Below, in pieces: positions 25,865-34,805 of a stretch of DNA of 64,000 bases. The notes under the pieces are model-generated. The model was not told the DNA's origin and made no database searches. It worked only from the letters and a program-made list of their open reading frames with translations. The stretch comes from Gemmatimonadota bacterium (GTDB lineage: Bacteria; Gemmatimonadota; Gemmatimonadetes; Longimicrobiales; Gaopeijiaceae). The position numbers were made by a program, and so were the translations under genes. Position 1 is the first letter of the stretch. Every line of letters begins with the position of its first letter. The stretch lies in NCBI GenBank assembly GCA_022823145.1, contig JAJDXS010000004.1, forward strand, positions 1-64,000, given 5' to 3'.

Positions 25865-26347
25865 TCAGCGCACCACGAGCCCCGGCCCGAACACCACCTG
25901 CGCCTCCGCACCGACCTCGATCCCGTTCTCGGCGAACCATCCCTGCCGCACCTCGAGCACCAGCCTTGTCGCGATCTCCGAGTCGACCAGCGTCTCGTCG
26001 AGCGGCTCCATCTGCTTGATCACGCCGATCCGGTTGCTGTCGTCGAAGAAGGCGGCGTCGAGCGGCACGTAGGTGTTCCTCATCCAGAGGTAGCGCTCTT
26101 CGCTGCGTCGAAACACGAAGAGCATGCCGGTTCCGTCCGGCACCGCGTCCCGGTCCATGAGCCCCTTCTCCCGCTGCTCGGGCGTCCCGGCCACCTCGGC
26201 CACGACGGTGTCGGCGCCGAAGATCACCCAGGCCGTCCCGGGGTTCGGCAGCCGGGCGGCCTGCGCCTGCGCGCCGGCGGGGGCCGCGAGAACGGCCGCG
26301 AGCGCTGCCGCCAACACCGGACCCGTCGATGCCGACCTCCTGCCCAT
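25865..26347 (-). CDS. Secreted DUF192 protein
   Basis: 160 residues. The signal peptide (~1-28) ends GAQAQA. The DUF192 core shows VVAEVAGTPEQREKGLMDR, DGTGMLFVFRRSEERYLWMRNTYVPLDAAFFD, and VLEVRQGWFAENGI with GAEAQV. This is the whole domain at normal length. DUF192 proteins are small exported proteins whose role is unestablished. Convergent with the aminotransferase gene. Confidence 0.9.
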   Translation of the reverse strand: MGRRSASTGPVLAAALAAVLAAPAGAQAQAARLPNPGTAWVIFGADTVVAEVAGTPEQREKGLMDRDAVPDGTGMLFVFRRSEERYLWMRNTYVPLDAAFFDDSNRIGVIKQMEPLDETLVDSEIATRLVLEVRQGWFAENGIEVGAEAQVVFGPGLVVR

Positions 26348-26461
26348 TGCGCTCAGCCTTTACCTCGTTCCTGTTGATGGCGGCCTTCCCGCGCGACCGC
26401 GCCACACGGTAGTTTACTGCCCCGAACGGCTCCACGACCATTCAGCGCCCGAGGACCCGCC

Positions 26462-26719
26462 GTGCCCATCGATCCCGAACTCCTCGAAATCCTCGTCTGC
26501 CCCGAGACCAGACAGCCGCTCACCGTGGCCGGCACGGAGCTGCTGGAGCGCGTCAACGCTGCGGTCGCGGAAGGCAGCGCAGTGACCCGCGGAGGTGAAG
26601 CCGTCCCGGAACCCGTGAGCGAAGGGCTGCTGCGCGAGGACGGCCGCGTCCTCTACCCGATCCGCCAGGGCATCCCGATCATGCTGATCGACGAGTCGAT
26701 CGAGGTGGGGGCGGCGTAA
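26462..26719 (+). CDS. Trm112/YcaR-family small protein
   Basis: 85 residues from GTG 26462. It begins IDPELLEILVCPETRQPL and ends VLYPIRQGIPIMLIDESIEV, the two ends of the Trm112p fold. The first zinc-type knuckle keeps only one Cys (VCPETRQ instead of CPxC), as in many bacterial members. An extra ~30-residue helical insertion (LLERVNAAVAEGSAVTRGGEAV) sits in the middle. Bacterial members are small adaptors for methyltransferases or of unknown role. Confidence 0.85.
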   Translation: MPIDPELLEILVCPETRQPLTVAGTELLERVNAAVAEGSAVTRGGEAVPEPVSEGLLREDGRVLYPIRQGIPIMLIDESIEVGAA

Positions 26720-26769
26720 TCGGTCCGGCTTCCGCCCGCCGCCGTCAATGTAATGACAACATGACATTA

Positions 26770-26787
26770 TGTAATGGTGACATTACA
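26770..26787. terminator. AT-rich hairpin between convergent genes
   Basis: TGTAATG-GTGA-CATTACA is a perfect 7-bp stem with a 4-base loop, lying between the Trm112-like gene and the end of the phzF-like pseudogene. It overlaps the pseudogene's stop codon. The surrounding 26749-26785 also has direct repeats (TGTAATG twice, TGACATTA twice) and is strikingly AT-rich for this genome. It may be a bidirectional terminator or a relic of an inserted sequence. Confidence 0.4.
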
Positions 26788-27610
26788 ATACGCCGCCCAC
26801 GATATGCCCCCTGGCCACCGTCACCGCCTGGCCGACCAGCTCCACACGGTCGCCCACGTCCCGCACCGTGAGCGCTCCGCCCCGCGCCGACCGCTGCCGC
26901 GCCGACATCTCGGCCCTGCCGAGCACCCGTGACCACCAGGGCGTCAGGGTGGTGTGGGCCACGCCCGTGACGGGGTCCTCGTCGACGCCGACCCACGGCG
27001 CGAAGAACCGGGACACGAAGTCGACATGGGGGTCGGCGCCCGGGGCGGTGGCTGCGACACCCATGACACCGCCGGGCAGGACCACCCTGGCCAGCGCTCC
27101 GAAGTCGGGCCGCAACGCCAGCACCTCCGCCTCCGTGCCGACAACCACGAGCGCAACCTTGCCGGAAGCCGCCTAGGTTGCCCCGCCCGCGCCGACCCCC
27201 AGCGCCTCGGCCAACCCCGCTGGCATGGGCGCCTCCACAGCCGGATTCGCGGGAAAATCGAGCCGCAGCCGATCGCCCTCCACGTGCACGGCCAGCGGGC
27301 CCGACAGCGAATGAAAGCGCACCGGGCCGGGCACCCCCACTTCGCGCAGCAGCACATGGGCGCTGGCCAGCGTCACGTGACCGCACAGGGGCACCTCGAC
27401 GGCGGGCGTGAACCACCGCAGCCGCCGTGCTCCCCCGTCACCCGCGCGGTAAACGAAGGCGGTCTCGGACAGATTCATCTCCCGCGCGATGTTCGCCATG
27501 GCCCGGTCGGGCAGCGCGTCGATCTCCAGACAGACCGCCGCCGGGTTGCCCGAAAACGGGGTATCGGTGAAGGCGTCTACGGTATAGAATGGAATTCCTT
27601 GTCCGGTCAT
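26783..27610 (-). pseudogene. PhzF-family isomerase interrupted by an in-frame amber codon
   Basis: The frame from ATG 27610 to TAA 26783 encodes a complete PhzF-like protein of ~275 positions, but codon 146 (27173-27175) is TAG. Before it lie FYTVDAFTDTPFSGNPAAVC, NLSETAFVY (catalytic Glu), WFTPAVEVPLCGHVTLASAH. After it, in the same frame, lie ASGKVALVVVGTEAEVL, VDFVSRFFAPWVGVDEDPVTGVAHT and GRAEMSARQRS. Both halves of the double hot-dog fold are present, so a single nonsense change broke it. Reinitiation at GTG 27148 could make the second half. Intact homologues isomerise small metabolites; this copy is probably dead unless the amber is suppressed or a sequencing artefact. Confidence 0.8.
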
Positions 27611-27722
27611 GGTTTCCAGGGGGATCCGAGGGGCCGGCAGCCAGGGCCGGAGGGCCGGTGAAAAAGATGATGGAATCTACAGTCGCGACCGCTTCCACAG
27701 TCCCTGCAGGGGTCTGTACCGG

Positions 27723-29063
27723 ATGAGAGAGGGCGAGTCGCTCATCACGGCGGGCGGCTTCGCCCGCTTCTACACGCCCCTGGCGGCAACCAGCCTCCTT
27801 CTCACAGCGACCAACCCCATCCTCGCCGCGGCGCTGGCGCGCTCCGTCGACCCCATCACCGCGCTGGCCGGCTACCAGGTCGCCTTCGCGGTCTGCGGCG
27901 TCCTCTACGCGCCGCTCCTGGTCGTGCAGCAGGTCGCCGCGGCGCGCCTCCTCGCGGGCGGCTCGTTCTCGCCCGTCTGCCGTTTCGCCTACCTCGTCGG
28001 CGCCCTCCTCTCGCTGATCGGTGCGCTCATCGCCTACACGACCGTCGGCGACCTCTTCTTCGCGAACGTCATCGGCGTCGGCCCCGCGGTGCTCGACGAA
28101 GCCGTGCGCGCCATGCAGTGGCTCTGGCCGGTCCCGTTCCTGACCGCGCTGCGCGCCGCCCACCAGGGCCGGCTGGTGGCGGGTCATCGCACCGTGCCGA
28201 TCGCGGGCGCCACCGGGGGCCGCACCGGAATCCTCGCCATCGTCGCATTCGCACTGCTCGCGACCGGCGGCGGCGCCTGGCTCGGGGCGGCCGCCTTCAC
28301 CGCCGGCATGATCGTCGAGACGCTGGTCGTCATGATCGCACGCACCCCGGGGCTGCAGCTGGAGCAGGAGGACTGCGAGGTCGACAACGAGAACATCGCG
28401 CGCTTCTCGGCCCCGCTGATGCTCAACGTGCTGCTCTGGTGGGCCACACCGCTGATCATCAACGCCGTGCTCGCGCGCACCGCCAACCCGGACACGGCGC
28501 TCGCCGCCTTCGCGGTCGTCGAAGCCGTGGCGTGGTTCATCGCCGCCCCGGTCGGACAGCTGCAGCACGCGAGCATCGCGCTGGTGAAGTGCTCCGAGAC
28601 CCACCGCCGCGTCTGCACCTGGGGCGCCGTCGTCGCCTTCGCGATGCTCGGCCTGCTCCTCCTCATCTCGATCCCGTCGCTGCGCGAGCCGCTTCTCGGC
28701 TACCTCTTCGCGCTCGAAGCCGACCTGATCGCCGTGGCGGGCCCCGCGCTTCCCATCGCCGCCGCCTACCCGCTGCTGTACGGGATCCGCCAGTATTACC
28801 AGGGTCTCTTCGTCCGCTCGGGAAGGCCCGTCATGGTCGGTGCCGGAGCCGTGTTGCGCGTGACGACCATCCTTGTGGCCGCGGTGCTGGTCCAGGATGC
28901 GGGGGTGGGCGGCGCCGTTCTTGGGGTCGGCCTGGCCGTCTTCGGCCTCGCCTTCGAAGGACTATTCCTGATCCGCTACTCCCGCCGGGACGTAATGCCG
29001 GAGCTGCGCGCAAAACGTGCCGCTGCGATCAACCCGGAGGCGTTCGAGGGCGTTTCGGAGTAG
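27723..29063 (+). CDS. MATE/MOP-superfamily-like membrane transporter (ANKH-like)
   Basis: 446 residues from ATG 27723. The frame is open from 27609, but those 38 residues are polar and not membrane-like. About 12 transmembrane helices in two six-helix halves, as in MATE/flippase proteins (FYTPLAATSLLLTATNPILAAALAR at the start of half one; FSAPLMLNVLLWWATPLIINAVLAR at the start of half two). The arrangement and the QYYQGLFVRSGRP motif near helix 10 recall the ANKH-like branch, but no substrate can be assigned. It is divergent from the broken phzF-like gene. The C-terminus is a short basic cytoplasmic tail. Confidence 0.78.
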   Translation: MREGESLITAGGFARFYTPLAATSLLLTATNPILAAALARSVDPITALAGYQVAFAVCGVLYAPLLVVQQVAAARLLAGGSFSPVCRFAYLVGALLSLIGALIAYTTVGDLFFANVIGVGPAVLDEAVRAMQWLWPVPFLTALRAAHQGRLVAGHRTVPIAGATGGRTGILAIVAFALLATGGGAWLGAAAFTAGMIVETLVVMIARTPGLQLEQEDCEVDNENIARFSAPLMLNVLLWWATPLIINAVLARTANPDTALAAFAVVEAVAWFIAAPVGQLQHASIALVKCSETHRRVCTWGAVVAFAMLGLLLLISIPSLREPLLGYLFALEADLIAVAGPALPIAAAYPLLYGIRQYYQGLFVRSGRPVMVGAGAVLRVTTILVAAVLVQDAGVGGAVLGVGLAVFGLAFEGLFLIRYSRRDVMPELRAKRAAAINPEAFEGVSE

Positions 29064-29085
29064 CCGGCGCGCACGCCGCCCCGCT

Positions 29086-30372
29086 TCAGGCCACGCGCCG
29101 CTTCCGCTTCAGGAAGTCGTGCATGATGTACTGCCCCAGCGTCATCGTCGACGTGAAGTACGCCTTGCCGCGGGCGATCTTTGTGATCTGTTTCACAAAT
29201 CGCACCAGGTACGGATCCCGAGCCAACATGAAGACGTTGATCGGGATCCCCGCGCGCCGGCACGCCGAGGCCTCCCGGTACGTCGCCCGCAGGATATTGC
29301 GGTCCAGCCCAGCCGAATTCTTGTAGATCTTGCCCCGCTTCAGCGTGATCGCGCTCGGCTTGCCGTCGGTGATCATGATGATCTGCCGCATGTCCTTCTT
29401 CTGTGCGCGCAGGAGCCGCCGCGCGACCTCCAGCCCCTCGGCGGTATTGGTGTGGAAGGGCCCCACCTGCGCCCTCGCCAGCCGCGCGAGCGGGATCTCC
29501 TCGGCCCGGTCGCCGAAGGTCACGACCCGTAGCGAATCGCCCGGGAACTCGGTGCGGATCAGGTGGGAAAGCGCCAGCGCGACCTTCTTGGCCGGCGAGA
29601 AGCGATCCTCGCCGTAGAGGATCATCGAGTGCGAGATGTCCAGCATCAGCACCGTCGCGCACGACGACCGGTAGTCGGTCTGATGCACCATCAGGTCCTC
29701 GTAGTCGAGGTCGATCGGCACCTGCAGCCCGTCGCGCGCGATCGCGTTCTTCAGCGTCTCCGGGATATCCAGGTTGAGCGTGTCGCCGAACTCGTACGGC
29801 CTGCTCCCCGCGTCGGCCTCGACACCGGTCGCGTATTCGGTGGTCTCGTGCGAACCGACGCTCGACCGCCCCAGCGAACCCAGCAGGTTGCGCAGCGCGC
29901 GGTAGCCGAGAAAGTCGAGCCCGCGCCGGGTAAGGTTGAACTGCACCTGCCCCGCGGCCTCGCGCGCGTCGTCCACATATCCCTCGCCGATGGCTTCGGC
30001 GGTCGCACCGCCCGGCGCCGGCTTGCCGTCCAGCGTGATGTATCCCTCCTCCACCATCTTCTCGATCAGCTGATCAAGCAGCTCCGCGATCTCCCGCTGC
30101 ACCTCCGGGTTGCCGGGCCCTTCGCCGCGCAGTTCGTCGACCATCTCGCGCGTCAGCTGGCCGCTCTCGATGAGCGCGCGCAGGAGCGCCTGTTTGAGCG
30201 CGTCGAGCGAGGACGTATCCTCAACGCCGGACCAGCCCCAGTAAGGATGGAAGTGCGGACCGCCGGCGAACCCCCCGTCCAGCAGGAACTCGGAGAGCAT
30301 CTCCATGAGGCCCTCCAGGTTGAGGGCGTCGAGCAGCCCCTTCCGGTACCTGGTATAGGTGGTGAAGCGCAT
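29086..30372 (-). CDS. VWA-domain protein, partner of the MoxR-like ATPase
   Basis: 428 residues from ATG 30372. The N-terminal ~230 residues are helical (LLDALNLEGLMEMLSEFLL...). The von Willebrand A domain occupies the C-terminal half, with the MIDAS motif VLMLDISHSMILYG (DxSxS), Thr in TNTAEG, and IIMITDGKPSA (Asp). VWA proteins of this sort work with MoxR/Mg-chelatase-type AAA+ ATPases as metal-insertion or complex-remodelling machines. The cognate ATPase is at 31630-33042 on the same strand, but mutY sits between on the other strand. The start codon shares the CATG at 30370-30373 with the mutY start. Confidence 0.85.
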   Translation of the reverse strand: MRFTTYTRYRKGLLDALNLEGLMEMLSEFLLDGGFAGGPHFHPYWGWSGVEDTSSLDALKQALLRALIESGQLTREMVDELRGEGPGNPEVQREIAELLDQLIEKMVEEGYITLDGKPAPGGATAEAIGEGYVDDAREAAGQVQFNLTRRGLDFLGYRALRNLLGSLGRSSVGSHETTEYATGVEADAGSRPYEFGDTLNLDIPETLKNAIARDGLQVPIDLDYEDLMVHQTDYRSSCATVLMLDISHSMILYGEDRFSPAKKVALALSHLIRTEFPGDSLRVVTFGDRAEEIPLARLARAQVGPFHTNTAEGLEVARRLLRAQKKDMRQIIMITDGKPSAITLKRGKIYKNSAGLDRNILRATYREASACRRAGIPINVFMLARDPYLVRFVKQITKIARGKAYFTSTMTLGQYIMHDFLKRKRRVA

Positions 30373-31522
30373 GGATGAAGAGTACGGACCGGCCACGCGG
30401 CCCGCCAAGCGGCGCCCGATCGATGCGGCGGTGTTCCGGTCAGCGCTGCTGGCCCACTTCGATCGTCACCGCCGCCCCCTGCCCTGGCGCGCCGACCGGA
30501 ACCCGTACCGCGTCACGGTCTCGGAGTTCATGCTGCAGCAGACCCGTGTCGAGACCGTTGGACCGTACTACGCGCGCTGGCTCCAAAGGTTTCCCGACTG
30601 GGACGCCCTCGCCGCGGCCCCGCTGGATGACGTGCTCCTCGAGTGGGAAGGCCTCGGCTACTATTCGCGCGCCCGCAACCTGCACCGGACGGCGCGGGCG
30701 GTGCGGGAGCGGTACGGCGGCGAGTTGCCGGACGACCCGGTTGCGCTCAGGACCCTTCCGGGCGTCGGCGAATACACCGCGGGCGCGGTGGCCAGCATCG
30801 CCTTCGGCCGGCCGGTGCCCGCCGTGGACGGCAATGTGCGGCGGGTCCTGGCGCGGCTCCTGGATATTGCCCGGCCCACCCCCGCCCAGCTCAGCCGCGA
30901 AGCGGCCCGCCTCCTCGACCCCGACCGCCCCGGCGACCACAACGAGGCCATGATGGAACTGGGCGCCACGATCTGCACCCCGCGGGCGCCGCGCTGCGAG
31001 GAGTGCCCCGTGGCTGCCTGCTGCGCCGCGCTGGCTATGGGAACCGTCGCAGAGCGCCCCGGCCGCCGGCCTCGCCGCCGCCCCGTCCCACGAGTGGACT
31101 ACGCGACGCTGGTTGCCATCGGCCCCGCGGGTCGAATCCTGCTCGCCAAACGGCCCGACCAGGGGCTGCTCGCGGGCATGTGGGAGTTCCCGTCCGGGGA
31201 GGTGTGCGATTCCGAGCCGGATACCGTCGCCAGGTCGGCTCTGCGACAGCTCGCCACCTATGGGGCAAGCGGTCGTCGGGCGGAGTTCCTCGCTTCCGTT
31301 CGGCATACCTTCACACACCTCCGGGCAACCTACCACCCCGTCGTGGTTCGCTTCGGTCGAGGAGGATCCCCGATTCCGGAGCGCGAAGCCGCGGGGCACC
31401 GGAAACAACCCGAGCACGCCTGGATCCAGCCCGCCGGAATCGCCGGCTACGCGCTCCCCGTCGCCCAGCAGAAGATCGCCCGGCTGGTGGAGGCATGGAT
31501 GCGGAAGGATGGCGAGCAGTAG
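30371..31522 (+). CDS. mutY: Adenine DNA glycosylase MutY
   Basis: 383 residues from ATG 30371 (GTG codons at 30359/30362 are alternatives). It removes A mispaired with 8-oxoG. The HhH-GPD domain shows PLPWRADRNPYRVTVSEFMLQQTRVETV, LGYYSRARNLHRTA, LPGVGEYTAGAVASIAFG (HhH plus catalytic Asp region VDGNVRRVLARL), and the 4Fe-4S loop CTPRAPRCEECPVAACC (C-x6-C-x2-C-x5-C). The C-terminal NUDIX-like 8-oxoG recognition domain begins with ILLAKRPDQGLLAGMWEFP and includes VRHTFTHLRATYHPVV. It is complete. It is inserted head-to-head between the two halves of a MoxR/VWA pair. Confidence 0.95.
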   Translation: MDEEYGPATRPAKRRPIDAAVFRSALLAHFDRHRRPLPWRADRNPYRVTVSEFMLQQTRVETVGPYYARWLQRFPDWDALAAAPLDDVLLEWEGLGYYSRARNLHRTARAVRERYGGELPDDPVALRTLPGVGEYTAGAVASIAFGRPVPAVDGNVRRVLARLLDIARPTPAQLSREAARLLDPDRPGDHNEAMMELGATICTPRAPRCEECPVAACCAALAMGTVAERPGRRPRRRPVPRVDYATLVAIGPAGRILLAKRPDQGLLAGMWEFPSGEVCDSEPDTVARSALRQLATYGASGRRAEFLASVRHTFTHLRATYHPVVVRFGRGGSPIPEREAAGHRKQPEHAWIQPAGIAGYALPVAQQKIARLVEAWMRKDGEQ

Positions 31523-31629
31523 CCGCCCGATGGTCCCGCAGAAACGGGCAGGGACACCGAGAGAGGAAAAAGACGATGATTCGACATGAAGAGAGCTGGC
31601 TCGCCGACAACCTTCTGTAGTTCGAGACC

Positions 31630-33042
31630 CTAGACCCCGGCTCGCCGGTACCCGCCCCCGCGCGTCCGGCTGATCTTCTGGTCGGACACGAGCCCTTCGA
31701 GGATCAGCTCGCAGGCCGCGGCCCTGAGCCCGTCGGAGGCATCCTCCGGCGCCAGCCCCAGCAGGTCCGCCAGTTCGAGCAGCCCGGGCACCTGGCCGAA
31801 GCCGGTCACGCACGCCGAGGCCGCGGCGTCTTCGGACACCTGCATGACGCCGCCGTTGTCGAAGTACTCGACGATCGCGTCGACGTCGGCGCCGCCGGCG
31901 TAGTCGTCGTAGGTCATGCCGGCCGCCGCCGAGACCAGTTCGCGGGCAATGCGGCCGGCACCGTGGAGTTCGCCCTCGTACTCCAGTTCCATCTTGCCCG
32001 TGACCGCGGGGAGCGACGCGTAGATGTCGCCGATGCGAGGGACCACGTCGCTCTCGTCCTGACGAATCGCACGCTGTTCGGCACTGGAGACGAGCGTTTC
32101 GAGGACCGCGATGGGCATCCGCTGGCTCACGCCACTGCGCTGATCCACGCGCGACTCCATGCGCGCCAGGAAGGCCATCCGTTCGACGACCTCGCGCACG
32201 AACGTCGGGATCTGCAGGGGACGGCCGTTGCGCGCGAGCCACGCCTCCTGCTCGGTGATCGCCATCCCCGTCTCGACGTCCTTCGGGTAGTGCGTGCGCA
32301 CTTCCGCGGCGATGCGGTCCTTCAGCGGAGTGATGATCTTGCCGCGCGCCGTGTAGTCCTCGGGGTTGGCGGTGAACGCGATCAGCAGGTCGAGGCGCAG
32401 GCGGATCGGATAACCCTTGATCTGGACGTCGCCCTCCTCGAGAATGTTGAACATTCCCACCTGGATGCGCGGCGACAGGTCCGGCAGCTCGTTCATGGCG
32501 AAGATGCCGCGGTTCGCGCGGGGCAGCATGCCGTAGTGGATGGTCAGCTCGTCCGAGAGGATGTAGCCGCCCCGAGCTGCCTTGATCGGGTCGAGGTCGC
32601 CGATGATGTCGGCGATCGTCACGTCCGGTGTGGCCAGTTTCTCGAGATAGCGCTGCTCGCGGGCCAGCCACTCGATCGGGGTGTCGTCGCCGTGCTCCGC
32701 GACCTGCTGGCGCCCGTACTTCGAGATCGGCGCGAGGGGGTCGTCGTTCACTTCGCTGCCGGCGATCACGGGCATTCGAGCATCGAGCAGTCCCGTGAGC
32801 TGCCGCAGAATGCGGGATTTCGCCTGCCCGCGCAGGCCGAGCAGAATGAAGTCGTGCCGCGCCAGAATCGCGTTGACGAGCTGGGGAACCACCGAATCCT
32901 CGTAGCCGCGGATCCCGGGAAACAGCTCATCGCCGGACTCGAGCCTGGCGATCAGGTTCTCGCGCAACTCGTCCTTGACCGGACGCGAGCGGTATCCGGA
33001 CGCCTTGAGGGCGCCGAGGGTGGTGGGTGTCGACCGACTCAT
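31630..33042 (-). CDS. MoxR/Mg-chelatase-type AAA+ ATPase
   Basis: 470 residues. Walker A-type loop FILLGLRGQAKSRILRQL (GxxGxxKS). Sensor and effector regions characteristic of the magnesium-chelatase ChlI/MoxR branch follow: GGYILSDELTIHYGMLPRANRGIFAMNELPD region, FNILEEGDVQIKGYPIRL (helix-2 insert) and LIAFTANPEDYTARGKIITPLKDRI. A helical C-terminal domain ends in a winged-helix-like RTRGGGYRR. It is the expected motor for the VWA protein at 29086. It is divergent from the ETF-QO gene with a gap of 20-62 bases depending on the start used. Confidence 0.88.
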   Translation of the reverse strand: MSRSTPTTLGALKASGYRSRPVKDELRENLIARLESGDELFPGIRGYEDSVVPQLVNAILARHDFILLGLRGQAKSRILRQLTGLLDARMPVIAGSEVNDDPLAPISKYGRQQVAEHGDDTPIEWLAREQRYLEKLATPDVTIADIIGDLDPIKAARGGYILSDELTIHYGMLPRANRGIFAMNELPDLSPRIQVGMFNILEEGDVQIKGYPIRLRLDLLIAFTANPEDYTARGKIITPLKDRIAAEVRTHYPKDVETGMAITEQEAWLARNGRPLQIPTFVREVVERMAFLARMESRVDQRSGVSQRMPIAVLETLVSSAEQRAIRQDESDVVPRIGDIYASLPAVTGKMELEYEGELHGAGRIARELVSAAAGMTYDDYAGGADVDAIVEYFDNGGVMQVSEDAAASACVTGFGQVPGLLELADLLGLAPEDASDGLRAAACELILEGLVSDQKISRTRGGGYRRAGV

Positions 33043-33104
33043 GGGGGTAAGTTAACCACGGCATGAAGGCGCGCGACCCCGCGCCGCGAAAAACAGGAGC
33101 GCAC

Positions 33105-34772
33105 GTGTCCGAACCAACCCGCAATCTCATCCATCCGCACCGGCACCAGCCCCCGCTTCCGGCCGACAAGCTGATCATCCGCGAGCCGCCGGGACCGGAG
33201 GCCGAGCCCCTCGACGTGCTGTTCGTGGGAGCGGGACCCGCCGGATTGACGGGTGCGATCGAGCTGTCGCGCCTTGTCACCGAGGGCAACGAGGCCGGCG
33301 ACGGCGTCGGCGAGATCATGATCGGCGTACTGGAAAAGGCAGAATCCCTAGGCGATCACAACCTCTCCGGCGCAGTCGTCAACCCCCGCGTGTTCGGGGA
33401 GTTGTTTTCCGGTATGTCATGGTCTGACTTACCGTTACGGCGACGTGTGGAACGCGAGGCGGTGTACTTCCTCACGGAGCGAGGTCATGTTCGAATCCCC
33501 GCGCCGCCGACCATGCGGAATCATGGCAACTACATCGCGTCGATCTGCGAGGTGGTGCGGTGGCTGGGCGAGCGCGCCGAAGAGGCCGGCGTGATGATCC
33601 TGCCGGGATTCCCGGCCGACGGCCTCCTCGTGGAGGGCGACGGCGTGATCGGCGTGAGGACGGCGCCCCGCGGACTCGACCGCGACGGGCGGCCGGCCGG
33701 GGCTTCCTTCATGCCGCCGATGGACCTCACCGCGCGCGTGACCGTGCTCTCCGAGGGGACGCGGGGCGCCCTCTCCCAGGCCTGGCTCGACTGGCAGGGC
33801 GTGGGTTCCACCAATCCGCAGATCTACTCGCTGGGGGTCAAGGAGCTGTGGGAGGTGCCGCGTCCTCTCGACCGGATCATCCACACCATGGGGTGGCCGC
33901 TGATGAAGGACGGGTTCGGCGGCTCGTTCGCGTATCCGCTCGCCGACGACCTGGTGGCGCTGGGGCTCGTCGTCAGTCTCGACTATGCAAACGCCCGGCT
34001 CGATGTGCACGGGCTGCTGCAGCGCATGAAACATCACCCGCTCTTCCGCGGCATCCTCGATGGCGGCGAGATGGTGGAGTGGGGCGCGAAGACGATTCCC
34101 GAAGGGGGGTACCTGTCGCTGCCCGAGCGCCGGCACGGGAGCGGCATCTGCATCGTGGGCGACGCGGCGGGGTACGTCGATGTCGCTTCGCTGAAGGGAA
34201 TCCACTACGCGATGCACTCGGGCGTCCTCGTGGCACGCGCGATCTACGCCGCGCTCAAGGCGGACGACACCACCGAGGCGGGGTTGGCGTCGTACACGCG
34301 CGCGGTCGACGAGTCCTTCATCGCGAGCGACCTCAAACGCAACCGCAACATGCGGCTGGCCTTCAAGAGCGGTTTCCTTTCGGGCGGCGCAAAAGCCGGC
34401 CTCGCGACGGTCACCGGAGGGCGGCTGCCCCGGGGCGGCATATCTACCGCGGCCGATGCCGAGGAGGAGAAGGTCCTCGGCACCGCGGCGGACCCCACCG
34501 GGCCGCTGGCGGTCTCCAAGGTTGACGCGGTCTTCAAGAGCGGCAATCAGACCCGCGACGATATCCCCTCGCACCTGGCGGTGGGCGACGACATCCCCGC
34601 CGAAGTCGCCGAGATGTACGTGCACCTGTGCCCCGCGGGGGTCTACGAACGCGACGGAGACCGGCTGCGCGTCAACGCGCCCAACTGTGTGGACTGCAAG
34701 GCGACGGACGTGCTGGGCCCGAGGTGGTCGCCGCGGGAGGGTGGCAGCGGGCCCAGGTATCGGCGAATGTAG
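33105..34772 (+). CDS. Electron transfer flavoprotein-ubiquinone oxidoreductase (one cluster Cys missing)
   Basis: 555 residues from GTG 33105, preferred because CAGGAG lies 5 bases upstream; ATG 33063 in the same frame is the alternative. The Rossmann FAD motif is DVLFVGAGPAGLTGAIEL. Family-specific parts: EKAESLGDHNLSGAVVNP, RIPAPPTMRNHGNYIAS, VGDAAGYVDVASLKGIHYAMHSG. The C-terminal 4Fe-4S domain has CPAGVYERDGD and NCVDCKATD. Canonical enzymes read NCxxCKTCD here, so the fourth cluster ligand is Thr in this copy. It normally moves electrons from ETF to quinone at the membrane. Cluster assembly may be altered, although the fold is otherwise intact. Confidence 0.9.
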   Translation: MSEPTRNLIHPHRHQPPLPADKLIIREPPGPEAEPLDVLFVGAGPAGLTGAIELSRLVTEGNEAGDGVGEIMIGVLEKAESLGDHNLSGAVVNPRVFGELFSGMSWSDLPLRRRVEREAVYFLTERGHVRIPAPPTMRNHGNYIASICEVVRWLGERAEEAGVMILPGFPADGLLVEGDGVIGVRTAPRGLDRDGRPAGASFMPPMDLTARVTVLSEGTRGALSQAWLDWQGVGSTNPQIYSLGVKELWEVPRPLDRIIHTMGWPLMKDGFGGSFAYPLADDLVALGLVVSLDYANARLDVHGLLQRMKHHPLFRGILDGGEMVEWGAKTIPEGGYLSLPERRHGSGICIVGDAAGYVDVASLKGIHYAMHSGVLVARAIYAALKADDTTEAGLASYTRAVDESFIASDLKRNRNMRLAFKSGFLSGGAKAGLATVTGGRLPRGGISTAADAEEEKVLGTAADPTGPLAVSKVDAVFKSGNQTRDDIPSHLAVGDDIPAEVAEMYVHLCPAGVYERDGDRLRVNAPNCVDCKATDVLGPRWSPREGGSGPRYRRM

Positions 34773-34805
34773 AGGCCGCAGATTTCAGCCCCGGGAGACG
34801 AATCG

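Noticed and set aside
31576-31620. A 14-codon frame after mutY with a purine-rich upstream stretch (MIRHEESWLADNLL)
   Set aside because: Too short and without family resemblance; may be chance in the mutY 3' region.
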